The notes beneath the pieces were generated by a model that saw nothing but the letters and a program-made list of their open reading frames with translations, had not been told where the DNA came from and did not search any database. Below are positions 9,100-18,376 of a stretch of DNA of 64,000 nucleotides, piece by piece; within the stretch, counting starts at the first letter, position 1; the number at the start of each line of letters is the position of its first letter. This DNA comes from CAZDXJ01 sp050303615. Lineage in GTDB: Bacteria > Pseudomonadota > Gammaproteobacteria > Methylococcales > Methylomonadaceae. The stretch lies in NCBI GenBank assembly GCA_050303615.1, contig JBNLCC010000029.1, forward strand, positions 1 to 64,000. The letters are read 5' to 3'. The translations under genes were made by a program, and so were the position numbers.

Positions 9100-9130
9100 T
9101 TCGGCCGAGCACCATTTCGGAAATCCGGCT

Positions 9131-9661
9131 TTATTGGGATTTTTGATAAATATTGATAAAGCCGTTACGATTGGGCATGGTTACTTTGGGCAGTGTTGTA
9201 GCATTCATCACGTTGTTTTGTCCGATAATGCCGTTCAGGTAAAGCAGATAGGCGGTTACCGCATACAGTTCATCGTTGTTTAAAACGCCCGGCTGATTCA
9301 ACGGCATTGAACGGCTGGTAAAGTCGAACAGCGTTGTTGCGTAAGGCCAATAAGTGCCAATGGTTTTATCCGGCGGATCATCGGTCAGGCCGTGTGCCGC
9401 ACCGGCCAGTTCGTCGGCGCTATCGCCGCTGCCTTCAACTCCGTGGCAAAACTGGCAATATTGTTCATAGATCTGTTTTCCGGCAATTGCCGTGCCGCTT
9501 CCCGGAGGAAGGCCTGTTCCGTCGGGGAAAATGTCCAAATCCCAGGCGCTGACCGTATCCGGTCGCGCAGGTACGCCTAAGCCGGGTCCGTCGCCTTGTT
9601 CCGCGAAACCGGCATTGGGCAGACTCAGCATGAGTATTGCGAGCAGTTTACGCATAGACAT
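9131..9661 (-). CDS. soxD: SoxD-like monoheme cytochrome c subunit
   Basis: A 176-residue exported cytochrome c. A signal peptide (MSMRKLLAILMLSLPNAGFA) precedes a region typical of SoxD: FPDGTGLPPGSGTA, heme site C69-Q-F-C72-H73, then GTYWPYATTLFD, SMPLNQPG (likely Met ligand), YAVTAYLLYLNGII and LPKVTMPNRNGF. Classical SoxD proteins are about twice this length with a second heme domain, so this is a short, single-heme form. The ATG at 9661 overlaps the end of soxC by 14 bases, indicating translational coupling; a longer reading back to 9769 would lie inside soxC and is unlikely. It should accept electrons from SoxC in the periplasm. The symbol is given by homology to the N-terminal half of SoxD. 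Confidence 0.82.
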   Translation of the reverse strand: MSMRKLLAILMLSLPNAGFAEQGDGPGLGVPARPDTVSAWDLDIFPDGTGLPPGSGTAIAGKQIYEQYCQFCHGVEGSGDSADELAGAAHGLTDDPPDKTIGTYWPYATTLFDFTSRSMPLNQPGVLNNDELYAVTAYLLYLNGIIGQNNVMNATTLPKVTMPNRNGFINIYQKSQ

Positions 9662-10910
9662 GGCTGATACTCCCGTCGGGCGAAACTGCCCAGCTGACGA
9701 TGGCATTATAGTGAAAATAGCCGTGTCGCCCCCGCTGTTTAACGAGGGCTTTTCTTGTTGGTTGCACATAACCGGTTGTATCGGTGACCCGGCTTTGAAT
9801 GACGGCGGCTTGACCGTCCCATTGCCAGGGGATGCGGAACCGGGTGAAACATTTTGCCAGAACCGGTTGCTGCAGTTCCGCTTCGGCCCAGGTTTTACCG
9901 GCGTCGGCCGAGACTTCCACTTTTTTTACTTTGCCGCGGCCGCTCCATGCCAAACCGCTGATTTGGTAGAGTCCTGGTTTTTCCATTCGGTATCCCGGCG
10001 AAGGGTTGGTAATCAAGGATTTTGCTTCCATAACGAAAGTGAATTGCCGGGCTTTTCCGGATGGCAGCAGTTCGGTGTATTTGGCTGTTTCATTCCTGAC
10101 CATTGACGGTTTATCCGTCAAATGTACGCGGCGCAACCATTTGACGTTGGTTACTCCTTCCCAGCCGGGCACCAGCAGCCTAAGCGGATAACCGTTTTCC
10201 GGTCGGATTCTTTCACCGTTCTGGTATAAGGCAACCAGGCAATCGTCCATCGCTTTTGCCACAGGAATGCTGATATTCATGATTGCCGCATCGGCACCTT
10301 CAGCAATTATCCATTTTGCGGTTTTTGTTAAGCCGGCTTCTTCAAGCAGCAGCGCCAACGGCACCCCTGTCCATTCACTGCAGGAAACCATACCGTGAAA
10401 GTGGCCCGCTTTGCTTTGAATCGGTTTGCTGCGCCAGCCGGCATTGCTGTTGCCGCCGCATTCGATGAAACAAAGGCGGGAATGCATCGGATAGCGTAGC
10501 AGGCTTTCCACGGAAAAAAACAACGGCTTTTGTACCATGCCGTGTATCAGCAACTTATGCTGTTGCGGATCGATTTGAGGCACGCCGTTATGATGGCGTT
10601 CAAAATGCAGGCCGTTAGGCGTGATCATGCCCTCCAGGCCATGTAGTGGTGACCAGGAAACACCATTTCCCGCAATCATGCTGTTTGCCATCGTCCAACG
10701 GATGGTATGCCGTTCGTGCGAGGAAGGCTGGCCGTAATTGGTAAAGGGTCCCCCTGGGGTCCGCATCCAATCGGGCAAATGCCGGTTTTGGTCGGCGGAT
10801 GCCATTTGTGGCGCGAGAGCCGTCGCAGTCGAGAATAGTAGACCTTTTTTCAGAAAAAGCCGCCGGTCAAGCAATCCGCCTCCGGCCGGCGGCTGATTAG
10901 TTATTTTCAT
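9648..10910 (-). CDS. soxC: SoxC-like molybdopterin sulfane/sulfite dehydrogenase
   Basis: A 420-residue member of the sulfite oxidase family. A Tat signal (DRRLFLKKG, Arg16-Arg17) exports the folded molybdenum enzyme. The oxidoreductase core has Cys151 in FIECGGNSNAGW, aligning with the Mo-binding cysteine of sulfite oxidases, and SCSEWTGVPL as in SoxC. The C-terminal dimerisation domain includes EVSADAGKTWAEAEL. SoxC oxidises the sulfane sulfur of SoxY-bound intermediates in the Sox pathway; sulfite dehydrogenase activity (SorA) is an alternative. The ATG at 10910 is preferred over a GTG at 10916 because the AGGA site is correctly spaced only for the ATG. It is co-transcribed with the SoxD-like cytochrome. 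No soxXYZAB genes lie in the window. Confidence 0.88.
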   Translation of the reverse strand: MKITNQPPAGGGLLDRRLFLKKGLLFSTATALAPQMASADQNRHLPDWMRTPGGPFTNYGQPSSHERHTIRWTMANSMIAGNGVSWSPLHGLEGMITPNGLHFERHHNGVPQIDPQQHKLLIHGMVQKPLFFSVESLLRYPMHSRLCFIECGGNSNAGWRSKPIQSKAGHFHGMVSCSEWTGVPLALLLEEAGLTKTAKWIIAEGADAAIMNISIPVAKAMDDCLVALYQNGERIRPENGYPLRLLVPGWEGVTNVKWLRRVHLTDKPSMVRNETAKYTELLPSGKARQFTFVMEAKSLITNPSPGYRMEKPGLYQISGLAWSGRGKVKKVEVSADAGKTWAEAELQQPVLAKCFTRFRIPWQWDGQAAVIQSRVTDTTGYVQPTRKALVKQRGRHGYFHYNAIVSWAVSPDGSISHVYA

Positions 10911-10952
10911 TGACACATCCTGCGCGAATATTTACTGAAATTTACCTTGAGT

Positions 10953-10999
10953 CGTTTGCTGGCGGTTATTGATAGTATCAGCAAACGGCGGATGCCGCC
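10953..10999. repeat. Inverted repeats in the soxC / membrane-protein divergent region
   Basis: CGTTTGCTG at 10953-10961 and CAGCAAACG at 10979-10987 are perfect inverted copies separated by 17 bases. Next to them GGCGG-ATG-CCGCC at 10987-10999 forms a second short hairpin. They lie 43-89 bases upstream of the soxC ATG, where an operator for soxC or the divergent gene could sit. No T run follows on either strand, so they do not look like an intrinsic terminator. The regulator is unknown. Confidence 0.45.
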
Positions 11000-11135
11000 A
11001 TCGGATTTGGGTCGATACCAGCAAGAAGAAACGCCGCACTTATTGTTATTCACTTTATTCTAAACTTTGCTGCTCGTTGTTCAAGCAACGCATTAAATAG
11101 TACACTGTGGTTAAAAATTGGTTTTGGAGTTCCGG

Positions 11136-12014
11136 ATGCTTGAATTAATTAAATCTACTATTCAGAGGCCCTATCTGGCGATGCTCGTAGCCGGTGTATT
11201 GGGAGGGCTTGCACAATTGATGCTGCCGCTATCGATAGTCAGTTCCGCAATGGTTTGTTTATTTATATTGCGTAAAGGTGAACGCGCCGGCTTTTGGGTG
11301 ATGTTGGTAGCCGCGGTCATCATTTATCAAATGAGTTTGGTGATTGAAAGCAAGCCGGGGCTGGAATTTCCGATCGCATTGATTCTGCTGGTTCCTGCCT
11401 TTATCAGTTCAAGTGTCTTGCGTACCACGCAATCCCAGGGATTGGCGATAGCTGCTGTCGGGATTTGTGCCGCATTGTTGGCAATCGGCGTGCAGATATA
11501 TTCCGGAAATGCTGTCGCTTGGTGGGCCGAGTGGCTGCGGAACGCCGTTCAGGGTGTAAAAGGAGCGACAGTGGAGGGATTCGAAGAAAACGGTACGCTG
11601 CAGATTATGAACGGCTTGATTGCCATGCTGCTGGGAATTTCAACAATATTGAGCTTGTTGCTGGCGCGGTGGATACAGGCGGTACTTTATCATCCCGGCG
11701 GCTTTAAAGAGGAGTTTCAGCTCATCATGATACCGCGAAAATTTTTATATCTTTGGCTTGCGTTGCTTGCCGTGTTTGCGGTATTCAACATAAACCTGAT
11801 GTATGACTTGGCAATCATAGCCGCTATGATGTATCTTTTTCAGGGTTTGGCAATATTCCATTACACTACCGAGAAAAAAGGTTACAGCAGCGCCTACTTG
11901 TTGCCTCCCTATATATTATTATTTTTTATGCCCCAATTCGCAGTGGTTGGCTTAGCCTGTGTCGGAGTCACCGATGCTTTGTTGAATTACCGTAAGTTAT
12001 CCAAGCCGCTGTGA
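11136..12014 (+). CDS. DUF2232-like polytopic membrane protein
   Basis: A 292-residue, strongly hydrophobic protein with about eight membrane-spanning stretches and short loops. It resembles the DUF2232 (YybS-like) membrane proteins found in many bacteria, often near ribosomal protein genes, whose function is not established. The start at ATG 11136 is chosen because TTTGGAG sits just before it (GGAG at 11126-11129); an upstream in-frame TTG at 11118 lacks a site. The loop at residues about 130-150 (WAEWLRNAVQGVKGATVEGFEENG) would face one side of the membrane. The rhomboid protease gene follows after 106 bases in the same direction. The family call is tentative. Confidence 0.6.
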   Translation: MLELIKSTIQRPYLAMLVAGVLGGLAQLMLPLSIVSSAMVCLFILRKGERAGFWVMLVAAVIIYQMSLVIESKPGLEFPIALILLVPAFISSSVLRTTQSQGLAIAAVGICAALLAIGVQIYSGNAVAWWAEWLRNAVQGVKGATVEGFEENGTLQIMNGLIAMLLGISTILSLLLARWIQAVLYHPGGFKEEFQLIMIPRKFLYLWLALLAVFAVFNINLMYDLAIIAAMMYLFQGLAIFHYTTEKKGYSSAYLLPPYILLFFMPQFAVVGLACVGVTDALLNYRKLSKPL

Positions 12015-12120
12015 TGTTGATGCCTGAATGATATTGACTTAATGGGCTGCGTTCAACCTTGAAACTAATCTGATCCGCACCTTTAATCGTTGAAAAACGC
12101 TGTATTATAAGTGACTTACA

Positions 12121-12810
12121 ATGATCCCGATTCGAGATACCATACCCTGTTATAGCAGACCTTATGTCAGCTGGGCGTTGATTGCGATTAACAGCATTGT
12201 TTTTTTGCTGCTCCAATTTATGCCTGAACATGTCAGGCAATTATTTCTTTTTCATTACGGTATGATACCCGCCCGTTACAGCCACCCGGAATGGGCTCGG
12301 CATATGGGATTTGCCGATGATGCCTATTTTTCTTTTATCAGCAGCATGTTTATCCATGCCGGCTGGCTGCATATTATTATGAATGTTTGGTTCATTTGGA
12401 TTTTCGCTGATAATATCGAGGATCGTATGGGCCATTTCCGTTTCCTGGTGTTTTATTTCGTTTGCGGGCTGATCGGCTCATTGCTGCAGTTTTATTTTAA
12501 TCCGAGCCTAACGATACCGGTAGTAGGCGCGTCAGGCGCAATTGCCGGTGTGATGGGCGCCTATTTTTTGCTGTATCCATTTGCCCGGATCGTTATTTGG
12601 ATCCCGTTGTTTTTTTTACCGATATTTTTTGAAATTCCGGCTATTGCCTTTTTGGGTTTTTGGGTAATTCTGCAAATGCAAAATGCCACGTTATCGATCG
12701 TTGACAGCCAGTCAATCACCAGCGTTGCCTGGTGGGAGCATTTGGGTGGTTTTATTGCCGGCATGCTGCTGCATCAGTTTTTTCTGCGCAGAAACCCGAC
12801 TGAAATTTGA
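12121..12810 (+). CDS. Rhomboid-family intramembrane serine protease
   Basis: A 229-residue rhomboid protease that would cut transmembrane substrates within the bilayer. The catalytic serine lies in G-A-S-G (Ser138) at the start of a helix, and the partner His207 lies in WWEHLGGFIAGML, giving the Ser-His dyad. The conserved FIHAGWLHIIMNVWFIWIFADNIED block (residues 78-102) provides the HxxxN-type motif in the second helix. About six membrane helices are visible, the usual bacterial core. The ATG at 12121 begins directly with MIPIRDTIPCYSRPYVS, typical of this family. The gene follows the DUF2232-like gene. The substrate is unknown. Confidence 0.92.
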   Translation: MIPIRDTIPCYSRPYVSWALIAINSIVFLLLQFMPEHVRQLFLFHYGMIPARYSHPEWARHMGFADDAYFSFISSMFIHAGWLHIIMNVWFIWIFADNIEDRMGHFRFLVFYFVCGLIGSLLQFYFNPSLTIPVVGASGAIAGVMGAYFLLYPFARIVIWIPLFFLPIFFEIPAIAFLGFWVILQMQNATLSIVDSQSITSVAWWEHLGGFIAGMLLHQFFLRRNPTEI

Positions 12811-12973
12811 GGCTTTTATAAAGAAACGAGGATCAGTTTTTTACATTCATGTATAATGCCATGCTTCAATAATGGGGCTGTTTAAAGGGGTTGGTTTCTT
12901 AATGTCCTGTTTCCATTGATTAGTTCAGGTTAATAGTCAGGCTTCATGCTTGTTTTAGGAAATTGAAAGTAAT

Positions 12974-13300
12974 ATGAAAAATGTTAATGTCGGTTTGGTA
13001 AGACTAATTCAGTTCGTTGTTTTTGTGTTATTTACCTTTATGGTTTTGACTTATTTCGGAGCGCTGCTGTTGTTACCGTTGGATGCCGTCGCACTATTTA
13101 TAAAGGTAATGACCGCATTTGGTCTGAACGGTGTTATAGCGGCTGCCGTCGCTGTTCCGCTCATCGCCTACTTGGGGTTATCGGTGTACAAAATTCCGGG
13201 GCTTTGCAAAATGTTGGTAGAAATCGGAATTGATCTTGCCACTTCCGGTAAATCCCGTGTCGAACAATTAGGTAAAATTGCAGAAACGGTAAAGGGTTAA
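12974..13300 (+). CDS. Small two-helix membrane protein, hypothetical
   Basis: A 108-residue protein with two long hydrophobic stretches (RLIQFVVFVLFTFMVLTYFGALLLL and VIAAAVAVPLIAYLGLSVY) joined by a short amphipathic link, then a soluble C-terminal helix of about 35 residues. GGAAATTGAAAGTAAT precedes the ATG, giving a modest ribosome site. No family is recognised. It lies between the rhomboid gene and a strong terminator shared with uvrA, and a TATAAT hexamer at 12852-12857 upstream could belong to its own promoter. Composition is that of a genuine coding gene. Confidence 0.65.
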   Translation: MKNVNVGLVRLIQFVVFVLFTFMVLTYFGALLLLPLDAVALFIKVMTAFGLNGVIAAAVAVPLIAYLGLSVYKIPGLCKMLVEIGIDLATSGKSRVEQLGKIAETVKG

Positions 13301-13312
13301 TAAAATTAGGGG

Positions 13313-13341
13313 CGTGTGCCGCTAATACGGCACACGTTTTT
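13313..13341 (+). terminator. Rho-independent terminator between convergent genes
   Basis: CGTGTGCCG at 13313-13321 pairs perfectly with CGGCACACG at 13328-13336 around a six-base loop, followed by TTTTT. It ends the small membrane-protein transcript 12 bases after its stop codon. The left side has few A residues, so it is weaker as a terminator for uvrA coming from the other strand. Confidence 0.85.
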
Positions 13342-13345
13342 AACT

Positions 13346-16165
13346 TCAACTAAAAAAACTTTTCAGGTGTTGTCCGGTATAGGATTTTTCGCACGCTGAA
13401 ACCTCTTTTGGCGTACCTTGGACCACAAGTGTGCCTCCGCCGTCTCCACCTTCCGGGCCCAAATCGATCAGCCAGTCAGCTGTTTTTATGACGTCCAGAT
13501 TGTGTTCTATCACGATGATTGTATTTCCGTGGTCTCTCAATTTGTGGAGTACACTTAGTAATTGCCGAATGTCATGAAAATGCAGTCCTGTGGTTGGTTC
13601 GTCGAGAATATACAAGGTTTTTCCGGTATCTCTTTTCGATAATTCCCTGGCCAGTTTAACCCTCTGCGCTTCGCCACCGGATAACGTGACCGCATTTTGG
13701 CCAAGCGTAATATAACTGAGACCGACATCGATCAATGTTTGGAGTTTACGTGCCAGGACAGGGACAGCGTTAAAAAAATCGGCGGCTTCCTCAACGGTCA
13801 TTTCCAGGACTTCATGAATATTTCTGCTTTTATAGCGGATTTCCAGTGTCTCTCGGTTATAACGTTTACCGTTGCATATGTCGCAGTGAACGAAGATATC
13901 CGGTAAGAAATGCATTTCAACCTTGATGACACCGTCCCCTTTGCATGCTTCGCAGCGGCCGCCTTTGACATTGAAACTGAAACGACCCGGTGAATAACCC
14001 CGTGAGCGGGATTCGGGCGTAGCGGAAAATAATTCCCGGATCGGTGTAAAAATACCGGTATAGGTTGCCGGGTTGGAGCGCGGTGTTCTGCCGATCGGAC
14101 TCTGGTCTATGTCGACCACTTTATCTAACTGATCCAAACCCTCAATGTCGTCGCAAGGCGCGGGCAGTTCTCCGGCGCGGTTGATTTCCCTGGCAGCCTG
14201 GCGGTAAAGCGTGTCATTGATTAAGGTTGATTTGCCTGAACCGGAAACACCGGTAACGCAAGTGAACAATCCGATCGGAAAAGTAACGTCGATATTTTTC
14301 AAATTGTTGCCGTGTGCATTGCTAATGATCAGCTGTTTCAGAGGATCGGGCGCGGTTAACTGCTCGGGGATTACGATTTGCTGTTTTCCCGACAAATACT
14401 GTCCGGTCAATGATTCCGAACAGTTAAGAATATTGTTCAGGTTTCCCTGCGCGATGATTTGACCGCCGTGTACGCCGGCGCCCGGCCCGATATCGACGAT
14501 ATGTTGGGCGGTACGAATCGCATCTTCGTCGTGTTCCACAACGATGACGGTATTACCCAAGTCGCGTAGTTTGATTAATGTATCCAGCAGTCTTGCATTA
14601 TCTCGCTGGTGCAATCCGATCGAGGGTTCATCAAGGACGTACATCACACCGACCAGTCCGGCACCGATTTGACTTGCCAATCTGATTCGTTGGGCTTCAC
14701 CGCCGGACAAAGTATCCGCACTTCGATCAAGATTAAGATAATCCAGGCCGACATTGACTAGAAATTCCAGACGTTGTGAGATTTCTTTAATTATTTTTGC
14801 AGCGACGACGCCGCGTTGTCCGGGTAAATCCAATTGCCGGAAAAACGCCAGTGATTTACGTATCGGCAATGCAGTGATCTGATGCAGGGCATGGTCATTG
14901 ATAAAGACATTTCGGGCGGAAATGTTAAGCCGCGACCCTCCGCATTCAGAGCAGACTTTATGCGACAAATATTTCGCCAGTTCCTCCCTGACCATAGTTG
15001 AATCGGTCTCATGATAACGGCGTTCCATATTGGCAATAATGCCTTCAAAACTATGACGTTTGTTTTTAACTTTGCCGTTTCCGGTCAGAAACCTGAAATT
15101 GATTGCTTCGCGCCCGCTGCCGTACAGAATAACTGACTGTGCCTTCGGATCAAGTTCGGCAAAGGGTTTTTCCGGGTCAAAATGATAGTGTTCCGCCAAA
15201 GAACAGATGATCTGATAATAGTAGGCATTACGGCGGTCCCAACCGCGTATGGCTCCTCCGGCGAGGCTGATGTCCGGGTTATGTATCACCAATTGCGGAT
15301 CAAAGTGCTGTTTCTGGCCCAAACCGTCACAACTCGGACAGGCACCTTTGGGATTGTTGAAAGAAAAAATTCGCGGTTCCAGTTCAGTCAGGCTGTAACC
15401 GCAGTGGGGACAGGCATATTTTTCCGAAAACAGCAATTCCGTTCCCGGCTCGTCCATCGACGCCGCTATGGCGATCCCATCGGCGAGACGCAATGCGGTT
15501 TCGAATGATTCCGCCAAGCGCAGACCGATATCATCACGTATCTTAAAACGGTCAACGATGACTTCGATGCTGTGTTTTTTTCTCAGGTCTAAAACCGGCG
15601 GTTCATCCAGTTCATGAATTTCACCGTCAATTCTGGCCCGGATAAAACCTTGTGAACGCAGATCATCCATCAGTTGGATATGTTCGCCTTTGCGGTCGGT
15701 GACTACCGGTGCCAATAGCATCCAACGCTGCCCCGGCTGTTGTGCAAGTATCAGATCCACCATTTGGCTAATGGTTTGCGCCTGTAAGGCGATATGGTGT
15801 TGCGGGCAATAGGGGATGCCGGTTCGTGCAAAGAGCAATCTTAAGTAGTCGTAAATTTCGGTAATAGTGCCGACAGTGGAACGCGGGTTGTGGGAGGTCG
15901 ATTTCTGTTCAATGGAAATTGCCGGGGAAAGTCCCTCAATATGATCGACGTCGGGCTTTTCCATCATCGATAAAAATTGTCTGGCATAGGCGGACAACGA
16001 CTCGACATAGCGCCGCTGTCCTTCCGCGTAAATGGTATCAAATGCGAGAGATGATTTGCCGGAACCGGAAAGGCCGGTAATGACAATCAGAGCGTCCCTG
16101 GGTAAATCGAGATCGATATTTTTGAGGTTATGCGTTCTTGCGCCTTGAATACGAATCACATTCAT
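13346..16165 (-). CDS. uvrA: Excinuclease ABC subunit A
   Basis: A 939-residue damage-recognition ATPase of nucleotide excision repair, normal length for UvrA. The first Walker A (GLSGSGKSSLAFDTIYAEGQRRYVESLS) is near residue 31 and a second (GVSGSGKSTLIND) near residue 640. Two ABC signatures (LSGGEAQRIRLA and LSGGEAQRVKLA) are present. Zinc sites are CPHCGYSL...CPSCDGLG and CEACKGDG...CDICNGKRY. UvrA loads UvrB, encoded at 23422 in this window, onto damaged DNA. It is transcribed away from the MFS gene, with a 144-base divergent region in which I see no classical CTGT-N8-ACAG LexA box. Confidence 0.98.
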   Translation of the reverse strand: MNVIRIQGARTHNLKNIDLDLPRDALIVITGLSGSGKSSLAFDTIYAEGQRRYVESLSAYARQFLSMMEKPDVDHIEGLSPAISIEQKSTSHNPRSTVGTITEIYDYLRLLFARTGIPYCPQHHIALQAQTISQMVDLILAQQPGQRWMLLAPVVTDRKGEHIQLMDDLRSQGFIRARIDGEIHELDEPPVLDLRKKHSIEVIVDRFKIRDDIGLRLAESFETALRLADGIAIAASMDEPGTELLFSEKYACPHCGYSLTELEPRIFSFNNPKGACPSCDGLGQKQHFDPQLVIHNPDISLAGGAIRGWDRRNAYYYQIICSLAEHYHFDPEKPFAELDPKAQSVILYGSGREAINFRFLTGNGKVKNKRHSFEGIIANMERRYHETDSTMVREELAKYLSHKVCSECGGSRLNISARNVFINDHALHQITALPIRKSLAFFRQLDLPGQRGVVAAKIIKEISQRLEFLVNVGLDYLNLDRSADTLSGGEAQRIRLASQIGAGLVGVMYVLDEPSIGLHQRDNARLLDTLIKLRDLGNTVIVVEHDEDAIRTAQHIVDIGPGAGVHGGQIIAQGNLNNILNCSESLTGQYLSGKQQIVIPEQLTAPDPLKQLIISNAHGNNLKNIDVTFPIGLFTCVTGVSGSGKSTLINDTLYRQAAREINRAGELPAPCDDIEGLDQLDKVVDIDQSPIGRTPRSNPATYTGIFTPIRELFSATPESRSRGYSPGRFSFNVKGGRCEACKGDGVIKVEMHFLPDIFVHCDICNGKRYNRETLEIRYKSRNIHEVLEMTVEEAADFFNAVPVLARKLQTLIDVGLSYITLGQNAVTLSGGEAQRVKLARELSKRDTGKTLYILDEPTTGLHFHDIRQLLSVLHKLRDHGNTIIVIEHNLDVIKTADWLIDLGPEGGDGGGTLVVQGTPKEVSACEKSYTGQHLKSFFS

Positions 16166-16309
16166 GATCGGTTATCCATAAAATAAAACAACCTGCTAAT
16201 ATACGACTTAATCAATGAGATCGTCTAATAAAGTTTACAAAAAAATTATTATAGTGCTTGTGATAATATACGGGCATTTAATTATTGGACAGCAACGGAG
16301 AAATTCATT

Positions 16310-17716
16310 TTGACTCAGGTACAGGACATTACCAGTTCAATGACTCGTCGTGAAAGACGAGCTACCTTATCGCTTGCCGGCATCTATGCATTGCGCATGT
16401 TGGGCCTGTTTATGCTGTTGCCGGTTTTGTCATTATTTGCGGAACAATTGCAGGGATCCACGCCACTGTTGGTTGGACTGGCAATCAGTATTTACGGATT
16501 ATCGCAAGCCATTTTGCAAATTCCGTTCGGTTTGCTTTCCGATCGTTTCGGACGAAAAAAGATTATCGTGATCGGTTTGTTGCTGTTTGCTGCGGGCAGC
16601 ATTGTCGCTGCGCTTTCAACAACGATACAGGGTGTTCTTTTAGGCAGAGCTCTACAGGGCGGCGGCGCTATTGCGGCAGTGGTCATGGCGTTGCTTGCCG
16701 ATTTAACGCAAGAAGTACATCGCACCAAGGCCATGGCTACGATTGGCGCCAGTATTGGCGTGTCTTTCGGTATCGCAATAACGCTTGGTCCGTTAATTGC
16801 CGGATTTGCCGGCGTCCACGCGATATTTTGGATTACGTCTGTGTTAGCCATATTGGCTATTTTGGTGATCCTGTTTATTGTGCCCGATCCCGGAGCGTTA
16901 AAAATACACCGCGATGCCGAATTGGTGACCACTGATTTTTTTCATGTGCTGAAAAATACCAATTTGCTGCGGTTGGATTTTGGTATTTTTATTTTGCATT
17001 TGATTTTAACCGCCAGTTTTGTGATTGTACCGTTACAGTTGAGAGATGCCGGATTGCTTCCGGAGCGGCATTGGTTGGTCTATTTGCCGGTGTTAGTGAC
17101 TTCGATGGCGGTAATCGTTCCGTTTATTATTCTGGCGGAAAAAAAACGCAAGATGAAAGCCGTGTTTATCGGTGCAATTACTGTCATAATATTGGCGAAT
17201 TTGGGATTATTTCTATTAAATAATACTTTAATGGTATTAGTTGGCTGTTTATGGTTGTTTTTTTGCGGCTTCAATCTGTTGGAGGCAACCTTGCCGTCGC
17301 TGATATCCAAAACGGCACCGGCGGATCTAAAAGGCACGGCAATGGGCGTGTATTCCAGTTGTCAATTTTTGGGGGCCTTTCTGGGAGGAGCTGCCGGAGG
17401 CTGGATCCATGGTGAATACGGGAATACAGCGGTTTTTTTATTTACTGCCATGGCCGCATCGCTGTGGCTGGTCGTCTCGCTGTCAATGAAAAAACCGCGT
17501 TATCTTGCCAATTTACTGATTCCTCTGGATACAATTGATGAAATGGATGCCGACAAATTCGCGGCACGGCTATTAACCGTAAACGGTGTCGCAGAAGTCG
17601 CTATGCATTTCGAAGAAAGAGTGGCTTATTTGAAAGTCGATAATCCATCATTGGATAAAAACCGCCTACAGCAGTTGTTGTCGGGTCAGGTTGAAGATGG
17701 ACCGAATAACTACTGA
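16310..17716 (+). CDS. YajR-type major facilitator transporter with C-terminal YAM-like domain
   Basis: A 468-residue MFS protein with twelve predicted helices. The motif between helices 2 and 3 (GLLSDRFGRKK) and the PVLSLFAEQLQGSTPLLVGLAISIYGLSQAILQIPFG opening are typical of the YajR group. After the last helix, about 70 residues (from PLDTIDEMDADKFAARLLTVNGV) match the small ferredoxin-like YAM domain of E. coli YajR, which distinguishes it from common drug exporters. The substrate is unknown. The start is TTG at 16310 with CGGAGA upstream; the ATG at 16340 (MTRRERRA) is a possible alternative. It diverges from uvrA, an arrangement I also know from Pseudomonas. Confidence 0.88.
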   Translation: MTQVQDITSSMTRRERRATLSLAGIYALRMLGLFMLLPVLSLFAEQLQGSTPLLVGLAISIYGLSQAILQIPFGLLSDRFGRKKIIVIGLLLFAAGSIVAALSTTIQGVLLGRALQGGGAIAAVVMALLADLTQEVHRTKAMATIGASIGVSFGIAITLGPLIAGFAGVHAIFWITSVLAILAILVILFIVPDPGALKIHRDAELVTTDFFHVLKNTNLLRLDFGIFILHLILTASFVIVPLQLRDAGLLPERHWLVYLPVLVTSMAVIVPFIILAEKKRKMKAVFIGAITVIILANLGLFLLNNTLMVLVGCLWLFFCGFNLLEATLPSLISKTAPADLKGTAMGVYSSCQFLGAFLGGAAGGWIHGEYGNTAVFLFTAMAASLWLVVSLSMKKPRYLANLLIPLDTIDEMDADKFAARLLTVNGVAEVAMHFEERVAYLKVDNPSLDKNRLQQLLSGQVEDGPNNY

Positions 17717-17764
17717 ATTCCGGGAACATTTTTCGTAATAACAAATTAGACAGGGAACATACGG

Positions 17765-18370
17765 ATGAAAAAAAGCATTAATACGGTATGGCATCATGCC
17801 ACCGTAACCAGGGCCTTGAGAGAGGAGAAAAACCGACATAAAAGTGTTATTTTATGGTTTACCGGTTTATCCGGAGCCGGCAAGTCAACATTGGCGCATG
17901 CGGTGGAGGAGCGTTTGTATGACTTGGGATGCTCAACTTTTGTATTGGATGGGGATAATATTCGCCATGGATTATGCAACGATCTGGGATTTAGCGATCA
18001 AGACAGGATCGAAAATATACGCCGCATCGGAGAACTGGCCAAATTGCTGACGGAGGCCGGGGTGATTACGTTGACGGCGTTTATCTCGCCTTTTAGATCG
18101 GATCGAAGCAAAGCGCGCAGTCTTGTGCCGCATGGTGATTTTCTGGAAATTTACTGCAGTTGCTCGTTGGAAAAATGTGAACAACGGGATGTGAAAGGTT
18201 TGTATAAGAAAGCCAGGGCAGGTGAAATAGCCTATTTTACCGGTATATCCTCCCCCTATGAAGAACCTGAAAAACCGGAATTAACTGTTGATACCGATAC
18301 GCATAATCTGGAACAATGTGTCGATCTGGTTATAGATTTATTAGTTGAGCGTAACGTTGTCAAGCAATAA
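17765..18370 (+). CDS. cysC: Adenylyl-sulfate kinase
   Basis: A 201-residue APS kinase that phosphorylates adenylyl sulfate to PAPS. The Walker A GLSGAGKST covers residues 34-42, followed by the APS-binding DGDNIRHGLCNDLGFS and the FISPFRSDR region; KKARAGEIAYFTGISSPYEEPEKPEL is the conserved C-terminal lid. Length is normal for a single-domain CysC. It lies 48 bases after the MFS gene and six bases before galE, and no ATP sulfurylase gene (cysDN or sat) is adjacent. PAPS could serve sulfate assimilation or sulfation of surface sugars; the sugar-nucleotide neighbours make the second worth considering. Confidence 0.96.
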   Translation: MKKSINTVWHHATVTRALREEKNRHKSVILWFTGLSGAGKSTLAHAVEERLYDLGCSTFVLDGDNIRHGLCNDLGFSDQDRIENIRRIGELAKLLTEAGVITLTAFISPFRSDRSKARSLVPHGDFLEIYCSCSLEKCEQRDVKGLYKKARAGEIAYFTGISSPYEEPEKPELTVDTDTHNLEQCVDLVIDLLVERNVVKQ

Positions 18371-18376
18371 TGTTTT

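Noticed and set aside
16166..16309. Possible LexA (SOS) box between uvrA and the MFS gene
   Set aside because: No CTGT-N8-ACAG pattern found; CCTGCTAATATACGACTT has only the left half.
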